Assembly: GCA_023398575.1 (NCBI GenBank)
Contig: JAEWSC010000010.1
Coordinates: forward strand, 24,223-88,222
From: Bacillota bacterium
Lineage (GTDB): Bacteria; Bacillota; Clostridia; Christensenellales; Aristaeellaceae
Length of the DNA: 64,000 bases
Direction of reading: 5' to 3'
The notes under the pieces are model-generated. The model saw only the letters and a list, made by a program, of their open reading frames with translations. It ran no database searches and was not told where the DNA came from. Positions 55,591-64,000 of this stretch are shown piece after piece. A program made the position numbers and the translations under genes. The first letter of the stretch is position 1. Every line of letters begins with the position of its first letter.

Positions 55591-55779
55591 CGTTAAATGT
55601 TTGTTGCGCGATTGTTTTCTGCTTTATATCCATCATATGGCAGAAGACCAACCTGTAAAAGGAGGGATCGAACCGCGACGATTTGCTGTGACTGTGGGTA
55701 CAATCCGGTCTACATCAGGGAATACCGCTGGTTTTGCATTGATTTTCCAAAGAAACAACATTAATTTAGGAGGCTTACC

Positions 55780-57081
55780 ATGAAAAAGACATTGGCAATG
55801 GTGGTTACTTTGGTCATGCTCGTATGCATGCTTCCTGCGGCGGTTGCTGAAGGCGATCCTATCACCATCAAGTTCTGGCACACTCGCGGTTCTGGCGCAA
55901 ACTACGAGGTTACACAGTATTCTGTGAACAAGTTCAATGAAACCATCGGTAAGGAAAAGGGCATTGTTGTTGAAGAAGTTTTCATTGGCAACTACAATGA
56001 AATTCTGGCCAAGACTCAGCTGGCTATCCAGTCTGGCGAAGCCCCCCAGGTTGTTGTTTCAGGCAATACGTTTGTAAGCTATCTGCTGGAAGATGAAGTG
56101 CTGGCTGATATGGCACCTTTGGCAGAGTCCACCGGCTGGGACAGAAGCAACTTGCTGCAGCCCTTCCAAGAAATCAACGGCAACACCAACGGCACTCTGT
56201 ATACCTTGCCTTACATCCGCTCCACTCCCATGTTCTACTACAACAAAACCATGGCAGACGCCAAAGGCCTTACGGCTCCTGTAACTGTAGATGAAATGGT
56301 TGAATTCTGCAGAGCGCTATGGCAGAAAGATGATGCCGGCAACACCACTGTATACGGCATGCTGATCACCAATGACTTTGGCTATTTGAACGCATGTCAC
56401 CTGTACCAGATGGGTTCTGCCTTCTTGTCTGAAGATGGCACCTCCTCTCCCGCTTTGGAAGACGGGTCCATGCTGAAGGTTCTCAGCGACTGGCGCGCTT
56501 GGGTTGATGAAGGCTGGTGCTCCCCCTATGATGCAACCAACGCCGGCACTGTTATGTCTGAAATGTTCATGCAGCAAAAGCTCGGTGCGATGCTGACCTC
56601 CTCCGGCTCTTTGGCTTCTGTACTGAGGAATGCTAAGGAAGCTGGCTTTGAAGTGGGCGTATGCCAGTACCCGACCTACGATGCTGAAAAGCGCATTGCT
56701 GAAATCGGCGGCGGTAACATCTGCATCGTTTCAGAAGGCAACACCGACGAGCAGGTCGCTGCTTCCTGGGAATTTGTTCAGTTCCTGATGAGTGACGAGA
56801 TGGTCACCTACAACACCACCCAAACTGGCTATGTTCCCACCACCTACTCCGTTGCCGAATACGAAGGTATGAAGACCTTCTGGACAGAGAACCCCCTATT
56901 CCAGGTTGCTTATGAGCAGGTGAAGACCGGCCGCTGCCAGGAAAACCCCTACAGCCCCTACCTGCAAGACTTCACACAGGCCTGCTGGGATGCTGTTTCC
57001 TTACTCATTCAGGACCAGAGCATCAACGCAGAACAGGCTGTCGAACACATTAAAGCAAATAGTGCAGAGTTCTTTAATTAA
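55780..57081 (+). CDS. ABC transporter solute-binding protein (UgpB-like)
   Basis: 433 residues; TTAGGAGG upstream. Signal peptide ending near PAAVAEGD with no lipobox Cys at the cleavage point. Body of the family-1 binding proteins, closest in look to UgpB (ITIKFWHTRGSGANYEV; TKTQLAIQSGEAPQVVV; TLYTLPYIRSTPMFYYNK). Binds the imported substrate, by context perhaps a glycerol-phosphate-containing molecule. First gene of the operon; a strong stem-loop follows. Confidence 0.9.
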   Translation: MKKTLAMVVTLVMLVCMLPAAVAEGDPITIKFWHTRGSGANYEVTQYSVNKFNETIGKEKGIVVEEVFIGNYNEILAKTQLAIQSGEAPQVVVSGNTFVSYLLEDEVLADMAPLAESTGWDRSNLLQPFQEINGNTNGTLYTLPYIRSTPMFYYNKTMADAKGLTAPVTVDEMVEFCRALWQKDDAGNTTVYGMLITNDFGYLNACHLYQMGSAFLSEDGTSSPALEDGSMLKVLSDWRAWVDEGWCSPYDATNAGTVMSEMFMQQKLGAMLTSSGSLASVLRNAKEAGFEVGVCQYPTYDAEKRIAEIGGGNICIVSEGNTDEQVAASWEFVQFLMSDEMVTYNTTQTGYVPTTYSVAEYEGMKTFWTENPLFQVAYEQVKTGRCQENPYSPYLQDFTQACWDAVSLLIQDQSINAEQAVEHIKANSAEFFN

Positions 57082-57162
57082 TCCACCTGAAATTCTTCGG
57101 AAAAGGCCGATACTGTTACAAGCATGATACTTGATGGCGGTAAGGCCGCATAAAGGCGGAAT

Positions 57163-57194
57163 GGGGCAGCGGATGACCTAATGTCCGCTGCCCC
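57163..57194 (+). promoter_or_regulatory. Strong stem-loop between binding-protein and ATPase genes
   Basis: GGGGCAGCGGA pairs perfectly with TCCGCTGCCCC around a 10-nt loop; a weak T-rich stretch follows, so partial termination is possible. Same position as the stem-loop at 38434-38489. The rest of 57082-57365 has no gene. Confidence 0.65.
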
Positions 57195-57365
57195 AACTCT
57201 CTTTTGTTTTGAATCAGCGGCTGAACCAGGAACCTTCTCCCCATTAGGCAGGCATATCCTCGCCGCAGCGGTTGAGAGTACAGGTTTGCAATGGCGTTGG
57301 TTCCTCCTCCCATCCCCTTTCTTCTGATAAGGTACCAAACAAATTCGTATGCGGGGGAAAGCATC

Positions 57366-58421
57366 ATGGCACAGATTGAATTTCGCAAGGTAACAAAATC
57401 ATTTGACAAGGTAAAAGTCATTGAAGATCTTGATTTGGTGATTCCTGACGGAAAGTTTACAGTACTTGTTGGCGCATCTGGTTGTGGCAAAACAACACTG
57501 CTGCGTATGATCGCCGGAATTGGCCCTGCTACTTCGGGACAATTGCTGCTTGATGACATGGACATAACGGACATGGCACCCGGAAAACGTGACATCGCAA
57601 TGGTTTTCCAAAACTATGCCATCTACCCTACCATGACCGTACGTGAAAACATTGAATTTGGCTTAAAGAATAACAAGGTTCCCAAAGGGGAACGTGAAAA
57701 GCGCATCAGCGAAGTGGCGGCTTCAGTAGGCCTAACAGAATATCTTGATCGCAAACCCTCCACTCTTTCAGGCGGTCAAAGACAAAGGATTGCATTGGCA
57801 CGGGCGATGGTGAAGCAGCCCAAGGTTTTCCTTATGGATGAGCCGCTTTCAAACTTGGATGCAAAATTGCGCGCAACCATGCGCACAGAGCTAATAGAGC
57901 TGCACGAGAGATTGAAAACCACCTTTGTGTATGTCACACATGATCAGGTAGAGGCTATGGCAATGGCTGATCTGATTGTGTTGATGGACAAGGGGAAGAT
58001 CATGCAGAAAGGTGCTCCCGAAAAGATTTACCGGGATCCAGACAATATTTTCGCCGCCCAATTTATCGGCACACCTGCCATGAACATTTTTGCGTTGGGC
58101 GACAGTGGCATACGTTTGGGCTTCCGTCCCGAAAAAGCGATGCTGTCAAAAGATCCGGTCAGCAGAAATTACGTACAGCAGTGCAAGATAATCACCCGTG
58201 AGATGCTGGGATCGGAAACTATTTATAAGGTTCTGATGTGTAATGAGAGCGTCATGGTCAAGAGTACAGATGAAAGTTTTCAAATCGGTGATATCTGCTA
58301 TTTGTCTGTGACAGACGATCACCTTTACTTCTTTGATAAAGATGGAGTGCGTATTCGGCGGGCAGATGTTGATAATTATGATGAATTGATTAAAATGGCG
58401 GGAGTGAGCTGTCATGCTTGA
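57366..58421 (+). CDS. ABC transporter ATPase, UgpC/MsmK type
   Basis: 351 residues from ATG 57366. Walker A GASGCGKTT, signature LSGGQRQR, Walker B VFLMDEPLSNLD, H-loop THDQVEAM, then the OB-fold tail (about 240-351) of the sugar-ATPase class. Powers the two permeases that follow; may also serve the operon at 37-40 kb, which lacks an ATPase. Overlaps the next gene by 8 bp. Confidence 0.92.
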   Translation: MAQIEFRKVTKSFDKVKVIEDLDLVIPDGKFTVLVGASGCGKTTLLRMIAGIGPATSGQLLLDDMDITDMAPGKRDIAMVFQNYAIYPTMTVRENIEFGLKNNKVPKGEREKRISEVAASVGLTEYLDRKPSTLSGGQRQRIALARAMVKQPKVFLMDEPLSNLDAKLRATMRTELIELHERLKTTFVYVTHDQVEAMAMADLIVLMDKGKIMQKGAPEKIYRDPDNIFAAQFIGTPAMNIFALGDSGIRLGFRPEKAMLSKDPVSRNYVQQCKIITREMLGSETIYKVLMCNESVMVKSTDESFQIGDICYLSVTDDHLYFFDKDGVRIRRADVDNYDELIKMAGVSCHA

Positions 58422-59343
58422 TACCAAGCAAAAAAACAGGAAGAGGGTACCAGGTGGCGAAAAAAATTGGAAAAGCTACTTTTCCTCTTATATGATGATC
58501 GCTCCGGCGATTGCTTTCCTGTTTGTATTTACCATCTACCCGATGTTCAACAGCATTCATTTGAGCCTTTTCAAGGGTAATGCCATGAATCCTTACAAAG
58601 AATTTCTTGGCCTAGGTAATTACAAACAGCTTTTCTTTGTAAAGACAGATTTCATTGCTGCGCTTAAAAATACGGCGTATTATACAGTTCTCGTATTGGT
58701 ACTGACGATCGTCTTAGCAGTCCTGTTTGGTGTATGGATGCAGCGCAATCGTAAAATAAACCGCGTGGCGCAAACCGTTTTCTTTACACCACACTTAATC
58801 GCTTCCATATCATGCGCTTTCATCTGGACCTGGCTGTATAATAAAAATGATTACGGCTTGTTCAATACAGTGCTCAAGCTGGTAGGTATTCCACCCCAAA
58901 GCTGGCTGAACGACTCTGATCTTGCTATGAACTGCGTAATCATTATGAACGTGTGGAAGTCAATCGGCTACTATGCACTGATTGTCTTGGCTGCACTCAA
59001 GTCAATTCCTACAGAGATTTATGAAGCTGCAAAGCTTGACAACACCTCCCCCATGAGGACGTTCTTCAAAATAACGCTCCCCATGCTATCTCCTCAAATT
59101 TTCTTCATGCTCATCACGATTACAACCGGTTCCTTTAAGGTCTTTGACTCCATGCGCATCATGACTGGCGGCGGCCCGGGTGATTCAACCAGAGTTATCA
59201 GCATGTACATTTACGATTACGCCTTCCAGCGCAATAACTCCTTGGGCATTGGTGCGGCAGCTGGCGTAGTACTGCTTATCATTCTGATTTTAATTACATT
59301 GCTCGACTTTAAAGGCCTTGAGCGCAAGGTTCACTACCAATAA
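58414..59343 (+). CDS. ABC transporter permease, UgpA-like
   Basis: 309 residues. Six helices (starting near 28, 90, 125, 165, 220, 285), EAA loop IYEAAKLDNTSPMRTFFKITLPMLSP. Coupled by overlap to the ATPase gene. Confidence 0.92.
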   Translation: MLDTKQKNRKRVPGGEKNWKSYFSSYMMIAPAIAFLFVFTIYPMFNSIHLSLFKGNAMNPYKEFLGLGNYKQLFFVKTDFIAALKNTAYYTVLVLVLTIVLAVLFGVWMQRNRKINRVAQTVFFTPHLIASISCAFIWTWLYNKNDYGLFNTVLKLVGIPPQSWLNDSDLAMNCVIIMNVWKSIGYYALIVLAALKSIPTEIYEAAKLDNTSPMRTFFKITLPMLSPQIFFMLITITTGSFKVFDSMRIMTGGGPGDSTRVISMYIYDYAFQRNNSLGIGAAAGVVLLIILILITLLDFKGLERKVHYQ

Positions 59344-59360
59344 GAAAGGAGTTGTAAACC

Positions 59361-60215
59361 ATGGATGGAGCACAGATCAAAAGACGGCTGCGCAATTATC
59401 TCCCCAATCTTCCAGGCGACCTAATGAAGATTGCGGTCATGCTGATTTTCATCTTTCCTTTCTATTGGATGATTATCACCGCCTTTAAGACATATGGAGA
59501 GGCAATTCAGACACCGCCAACCATTTGGCCGAAAAACTTTACCTTTGAAAGCTTCTCTGTCATCTTTTCTAAAGGCATTGATATTACACAGTATGCCATA
59601 AACTCTGTTACAGTTACACTATCTGTCATTGCCATGCAATTGGTGGTAATGGTACCAGCAGCCTATGCCTTTGCAAAAAGACGATTTCCCATGCAAGGCA
59701 TTCTATTTGGCATCGTTATGATCGCCTTTATGATTCCGGGACAGATTACCTACATCAGTGTGTATCTGATGATGTCAAAAGCGAAATTGATTAATTCGTT
59801 ATGGCCACAGATCCTCCCCTTTGGCGCTGACGCCTTTGGCATTTTCATGCTTCGTCAGGGATTTAAACAGATACCCGATGAAATTATCGAATCTGCCAGA
59901 CTAGACAATGCAAGTGAGCTGCAAATCATGAGCCGAATCATGCTGCCAATGTGCAAATCCAGCATGATTACCATCTCCATGTTCTCTTTCATTGGTACAT
60001 GGAACTCCTACTTCTGGCCTTTGGTTATGACCAGCAATGATAAATACCGTCCTTTGACGATGTATATTGAAAAGCTCAAGCAGGAAGTGGAACAGGGCAT
60101 CATGTGGAATGAAATCATGGCCGGTAACTTTATACTGGTGGTGCCGGTTGTCATTGTGTTCATTTTTGCCAGCAAGAAAATAATCCAGGCTTTTGCTTAT
60201 AACGGAATGAAGTGA
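59361..60215 (+). CDS. ABC transporter permease, UgpE-like
   Basis: 284 residues; AAGAAAGGAG upstream, 17 bp after its partner. Six helices, EAA loop EIIESARLDNASELQIMSRIMLPMCKS, and the family's FIGTWNSYFWPL motif. Confidence 0.92.
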   Translation: MDGAQIKRRLRNYLPNLPGDLMKIAVMLIFIFPFYWMIITAFKTYGEAIQTPPTIWPKNFTFESFSVIFSKGIDITQYAINSVTVTLSVIAMQLVVMVPAAYAFAKRRFPMQGILFGIVMIAFMIPGQITYISVYLMMSKAKLINSLWPQILPFGADAFGIFMLRQGFKQIPDEIIESARLDNASELQIMSRIMLPMCKSSMITISMFSFIGTWNSYFWPLVMTSNDKYRPLTMYIEKLKQEVEQGIMWNEIMAGNFILVVPVVIVFIFASKKIIQAFAYNGMK

Positions 60216-60354
60216 GACAATGTAATCAGGCGGATAAGCTTTCTTGTTAGCTGTATTCAGCACGAGCAGGCACGCCTGTTTATTGTATGTTCAATAACTT
60301 AATCTTGAAATAAGGACAGGCGGTTAACCATACCGCAGAAGTAAAGGAAATTGT

Positions 60355-61647
60355 ATGAGCAAGCATGTAATTGTCATATCTGAGGATGCCCTGGTATATG
60401 AAGACACGTTGACACTAAGAGAGTTGCCTGTCTTCGGTTCCCTTTGGAAGGATGCATCCCGAGTTAAGCATATGCGTTCCATATATCCTTCTTTGACCTA
60501 TCCCTGCCATACCTCCATGATGACAGGCTGTTATCCTGACCGGCACGGTATCATTAATAATGAACTGACAAACCTCTTTGAAAAATCCTCCCCCTGGTAC
60601 TGGTTTTATGACGCTGTAAAAGTGCCTTCCATCTTTGAAGCAGCCAAAGCCAAGGGGTTGACCACCGCCGCAGTTTTTTGGCCGGTAACAGGCAATTGCA
60701 AAAGTATCGACTACCTAATTGACGAGTATTGGCCCCAGTCCCCCCAAGAAAGCATGCGCGACTGCTTCCTGAACTCGGGCAGCACCCCTGAGGTTGTGGA
60801 AAAATGTGTTGATCCCCATTTATGGATGCAGGTTAACCGTACACATCCATATTGCGATGAATTTATTACTGCATGCACATGCTCTATTATTCGTGAGTTT
60901 AAGCCCAATCTTTTAATGATCCATCCCGCTAATATTGACACCTACCGCCACCAGACAGGCTTATTCAGCGATAAAGTAACCCATGGATTGCATGAAATTG
61001 ATAATTGGCTTGGATGGATTATCAAGGCAACCAAAGATGCTGGCATTTATGAAGATACAGATTTCTTTATTGTAAGCGATCACGGCCAAATCAACATTAA
61101 CCGAGTTATTTGCCCGAATGTGGAACTGGCCCGGCGCGGCCTGATCACAGTGGATAAAAGCGGAAAGGTGGCCGACTATACAGCCATCGTGAAATCAACC
61201 GGGGCTTCTGCGCAAGTTTACCTTAAAAACCCCGATGATCCGGAATCCTATACCAAAACACATCGCATACTTACGTCTATGTGCAATGAGGGGATTTATG
61301 GTATTTCCCGCGTTTACACCGCCAAAGAAGCGAGAGAGGAAGAACAGTTGGCCGGCAGCTTCTCCTTTGTGCTTGAAACAGATGGCTTTACATCCTTTGG
61401 CAACGATTGGACAGGATCACTCAGCCGCCCTCACGATATAACTGACTATCGCTTTGGCCGTGCCACACATGGGCATCAGCCGGACAAGGGACCCCAGCCG
61501 ACGCTTATTGCCTTTGGTCCCTCCATTAAGCCTGGTGTGATAGTTGAGCAGCGCTCCATAGTAGACGAGCCTGCAACCTATGCAAAGGTCCTGGGTCTGG
61601 ATATGGGTGATATAGACGGACGCTCGATTGATGAAATCTTGAAATAA
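60355..61647 (+). CDS. Alkaline-phosphatase-superfamily phosphodiesterase (NPP-like)
   Basis: 430 residues. The N-terminal metal site VIVISEDAL and the catalytic Thr block YPSLTYPCHTSMMTGCYPDRHGI are of nucleotide-pyrophosphatase/phosphodiesterase type; HPANIDTYRH and VSDHGQ supply further zinc ligands, with a late His in ATHGHQPD. No signal peptide, so cytoplasmic. It cleaves phosphodiester or phosphate-ester substrates, here probably what the transporter imports. Ribosome site AAAGGAAA. Confidence 0.85.
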   Translation: MSKHVIVISEDALVYEDTLTLRELPVFGSLWKDASRVKHMRSIYPSLTYPCHTSMMTGCYPDRHGIINNELTNLFEKSSPWYWFYDAVKVPSIFEAAKAKGLTTAAVFWPVTGNCKSIDYLIDEYWPQSPQESMRDCFLNSGSTPEVVEKCVDPHLWMQVNRTHPYCDEFITACTCSIIREFKPNLLMIHPANIDTYRHQTGLFSDKVTHGLHEIDNWLGWIIKATKDAGIYEDTDFFIVSDHGQININRVICPNVELARRGLITVDKSGKVADYTAIVKSTGASAQVYLKNPDDPESYTKTHRILTSMCNEGIYGISRVYTAKEAREEEQLAGSFSFVLETDGFTSFGNDWTGSLSRPHDITDYRFGRATHGHQPDKGPQPTLIAFGPSIKPGVIVEQRSIVDEPATYAKVLGLDMGDIDGRSIDEILK

Positions 61648-61667
61648 TCATTGAGGATGAACAGACG

Positions 61668-62315
61668 ATGAAGCATGTCTTGTGCTATGGAGACTCAAAC
61701 ACATGGGGATTTGAACCTGTGACAGGCCTTCGGTATGATGAACACACACGGTGGACGGGCAGGCTCAATGATATACTGGGCAGTCAATGGCGGATACATG
61801 AAGAGGGGCTGAATGCACGCACAAGCGTTTTCGATGACCCGTTCAAGCCCTTTCTTAATGGACGAAATATGCTCTCTGGCATATTGACCAGCCAAAAGCC
61901 CCTGGATGCAGTAGTGCTATCTCTGGGAACCAATGATTTGAAATTTGTGGATGCCTGGCATGCTGCACAAGGAGTAGGTCAACTGATTGATTTGATCAGA
62001 AATCATGATACGCTGTACCCAAGCTCTGTGCCTGTTTTTGAAAAGATGCCTATCATTATCGTTATCTCCCCTATTGAAGTCGACGCAGAGTTGGAGCAAA
62101 GGGAAGCTTATTCCACATTGAAGTTTGCGCATGCGCAATCCAAGCTTTTTGCAAAAGAATTCTCTGCGGTTTGCGCACAGCGTGGCGTAAGGATGGTAGA
62201 CGCGGCCAAGGTAGCCAAGCCATCCAAGAGGGACTGCATTCATATGGATCCGGATGGGCATGAAGCACTGGCACAAGCGGTCGCCCAAGCCTTAATGGAC
62301 TCCTTATGCGAATAA
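61668..62315 (+). CDS. SGNH/GDSL-family hydrolase
   Basis: 215 residues. Block I GDSNTWG (catalytic Ser), block III LGTNDL, block V DPDGHEALAQA with the catalytic Asp/His. Cytoplasmic acyl-esterase or arylesterase-like type (resembles the TesA/arylesterase group). 20 bp after the phosphodiesterase gene. May remove acyl groups from the imported molecule. Confidence 0.85.
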   Translation: MKHVLCYGDSNTWGFEPVTGLRYDEHTRWTGRLNDILGSQWRIHEEGLNARTSVFDDPFKPFLNGRNMLSGILTSQKPLDAVVLSLGTNDLKFVDAWHAAQGVGQLIDLIRNHDTLYPSSVPVFEKMPIIIVISPIEVDAELEQREAYSTLKFAHAQSKLFAKEFSAVCAQRGVRMVDAAKVAKPSKRDCIHMDPDGHEALAQAVAQALMDSLCE

Positions 62316-62356
62316 GGTATATCATCTCTTAAGCGTTTGGGAAAGAGGTATCAAAG

Positions 62357-63709
62357 ATGAAACTGGCACAAATGAGTATACAGCAATTGCTGAATCCTTC
62401 CGGCTATGCGTGCCCATGTGGAAAAACACATACCTGCACCATAAGGGATGTAGAAATCGGGCATGGTGTAGTAGTACGCACACCGCATGTGCTGAAAAAG
62501 CATGGTATTCGACGCCCGTTTATTGTATGCGACGCAAACACGTATCAGGCGGCGATGGAGCAGGTTGAAAATGCCATGCGTGAAGCAGGCATGGAATATA
62601 CGATTTATAACTTTGGCCAAGGACATATTGAGCCTGACGAAAGTGCAGTTGGCGCACTGACCATGGCATTTGACAAACGCTGCGACGCCGTTCTCGCTGT
62701 GGGCAGCGGTGTCATTAACGACTGCTGCAAAGTATTGTCACATACGTTGGGTATCCCCATGGCGGTTGTCGCCACAGCCCCTTCCATGGATGGATATGCA
62801 TCTGGCACAGCATCGATGATACAGCGCAGGGTAAAAGTGTCAATGAGTACAGGGTGTGCTGTCGCGATTATTGCGGATACAACCATTATGAAGAATGCTC
62901 CCATGCGTATGCTGCAAGCAGGATTTGGGGATATGATCGCCAAGTATTGCGCCCTGTGCGAGTGGCGCATCGCATCCATTGTAACAGGAGAGGTCTATTG
63001 TTCGGAAATAGCAGATATGGTACGTGAGTCGCTTCGCCAGGTGGTGGAGGCTTTCGATGGGCTGTCTGATCGCAATGAAGAAGCGGTTGGCAAGGTCGTT
63101 GGCGGCCTCATTCTCTGTGGTATTGCAATGGCATTTTCGGGTCTTTCCCGTCCGGCCTCAGGCCAGGAACACTACTTCTCTCACATGTGGGAAATGATGG
63201 ACCTTGATAGGGGCAATGAAAGCGAATTGCATGGCATTCAGGTGGGTGTCGGAACTATTTTGACGCTGAAAGTATTTGATTGGTTAAGAAGCATCAAGCC
63301 TGACCGCGATGTTGCCCAAAGGATGATGAATGGGTTTTCTCAGGATCAATGGCGCCAGCAAGTAAAGCGCATATTTGGTAAAGCCGCACCTGTGATTATC
63401 GAAGGCGAAGAAAGCCATTATCACAAAAATTCGCCTGAGCGCCACGCAAAGCACTTTCAAACCATTCTTGCTAACTGGGACACCTTTCTAAGCATTATGC
63501 AAAAAGAGCTGCCCGATACGCATACGCTGATTGATCAAATGCAACAGATCAATATGCCGGTTACGCCGGCAGATATCGGCATAAGTGATCAGGATGTTCA
63601 GGATTCCTGGCTGGGTTCGCGTGAAATAAGAGACAAGTATTTATGCAGTTCGTTGGCCTGGGATATAGGTCTGATGGATGAAGCGGTAAAGGTACTGCTT
63701 AATGCCTGA
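62357..63709 (+). CDS. egsA: sn-Glycerol-1-phosphate dehydrogenase (AraM/EgsA type)
   Basis: 450 residues, as bacterial AraM/EgsA. N-terminal block CGKTHTC, NAD-binding AVGSGVINDCCKVL, the substrate segment VATAPSMDGYAS, and metal ligands including His in SGQEHYFSHMWE and Asp in GFGDMIAKYCA. It interconverts dihydroxyacetone phosphate and sn-glycerol-1-phosphate. Placed last in a catabolic operon with a Ugp-like importer, a phosphodiesterase and an esterase, suggesting oxidation of G1P to DHAP. Confidence 0.92.
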   Translation: MKLAQMSIQQLLNPSGYACPCGKTHTCTIRDVEIGHGVVVRTPHVLKKHGIRRPFIVCDANTYQAAMEQVENAMREAGMEYTIYNFGQGHIEPDESAVGALTMAFDKRCDAVLAVGSGVINDCCKVLSHTLGIPMAVVATAPSMDGYASGTASMIQRRVKVSMSTGCAVAIIADTTIMKNAPMRMLQAGFGDMIAKYCALCEWRIASIVTGEVYCSEIADMVRESLRQVVEAFDGLSDRNEEAVGKVVGGLILCGIAMAFSGLSRPASGQEHYFSHMWEMMDLDRGNESELHGIQVGVGTILTLKVFDWLRSIKPDRDVAQRMMNGFSQDQWRQQVKRIFGKAAPVIIEGEESHYHKNSPERHAKHFQTILANWDTFLSIMQKELPDTHTLIDQMQQINMPVTPADIGISDQDVQDSWLGSREIRDKYLCSSLAWDIGLMDEAVKVLLNA

Positions 63710-63784
63710 AGGGCTGATACTGCAGCAAAGATCTCTTCCGAAATCACAGCTGCTCCATTAGTCTAGTCATACATTTAATAAATG

Positions 63785-63831
63785 GGCTGTCTCAAAGCGT
63801 CTACTAACGCAGCGAGGCAGCCTCATTTTTT
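63785..63831 (+). terminator. Terminator of the transport/egsA operon
   Basis: GGCTGTCTC (63785-63793) pairs with GAGGCAGCC (63814-63822), then TCATTTTTTG. Confidence 0.65.
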
Positions 63832-63876
63832 GAGGAAAATGGAGTCGGGGTTGGAAAGGAATCGTAAAAAAGGCGG

Positions 63877-64000
63877 GAGTGTCGCAAAATCCGTGTAAAT
63901 GGAATACTTTCTGAAAGTTGGGAAAAAACTACTACCGCTTTTACTCCTGCGCAGGGTAGGGCAACGCTGGGGAGCGACCCGAGCGGTACAGGAGGTTTGG
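63877..64000 (+). mobile_element. Left end of an IS256-family-like insertion sequence (partial)
   Basis: 63877-63899 (starting GAGTGTCGCAAAATCC) resembles the terminal inverted repeats of IS256-group elements. The window stops at a ribosome site AGGAGG (63989-63995 region) where a transposase gene would begin. The second inverted repeat is not in the window. Confidence 0.35.

Overview
The window looks like a chromosome segment of a mid-GC Bacillota (Clostridia-like) bacterium. The grounds are strong AGGAGG-type ribosome sites, TTG/GTG starts, TTGACA/TATAAT promoters, a DegV protein, a YesM/YesN-type two-component pair, and AraC, DeoR and XRE regulators. Both sugar-binding proteins have signal peptides without a lipobox cysteine. 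I cannot name the genus.

Layout. 1-3.2 kb is ordinary chromosome: the 5' part of a secreted protein gene, degV, and a Cys/Pro-rich protein gene with a sporulation-like promoter. At 3218-3294 lies tRNA-Pro(GGG). From its 3' end a series of integrated elements follows. Element A (about 3250-42451) is bounded by an identical 45-bp copy of the tRNA 3' end at 42407-42451. It carries candidate integrase arm repeats at both ends and four modules: (i) serine recombinase, tyrosine integrase, XRE repressor, small helix-turn-helix protein and a D5-type primase-helicase followed by three 159-bp iterons; (ii) a type 4 BREX defence locus on the minus strand (brxP, brxC, pglZ, brxL and a small Cys-motif protein) preceded by a giant protein with sigma-factor and RNA-polymerase-alpha-like motifs; (iii) an efflux-type ABC cluster (adaptor, FtsX-like permease, two ATPases); (iv) a two-component system, sugar ABC importer and GH127 beta-L-arabinofuranosidase. 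Element B (42452-46500, about 4 kb) has its own integrase and arm repeats, a truncated type III restriction subunit, an ImmA/IrrE-type protease, and a membrane-anchored Tyr/Asp-Gly repeat protein with a HEPN-like tail. Right of the third tRNA-end copy (46475-46500) lies what looks like a decayed sister of element A (element C): homologous flank, one arm repeat, a two-repeat type I-E CRISPR relic, and a wrecked copy of the same integrase at 49.56-50.23 kb. A diguanylate cyclase with a LacI-type sensor lies between.

50.4-63.7 kb is carbohydrate/polyol metabolism: PfkB kinase, sorbose-phosphate-reductase-like dehydrogenase, FGGY kinase, DeoR repressor, then a Ugp-like ABC importer with a phosphodiesterase-family enzyme, an SGNH esterase and sn-glycerol-1-phosphate dehydrogenase. 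The last bases look like the left end of an IS256-type element.

Most notable: the BREX-4 locus carries two lesions or recoding sites. A single in-frame TGA separates the 263-residue and 1437-residue ORFs, which otherwise form one open frame of about 1720 codons, and brxC is broken by a frameshift. Either the defence island is decaying, or these are recoding switches.
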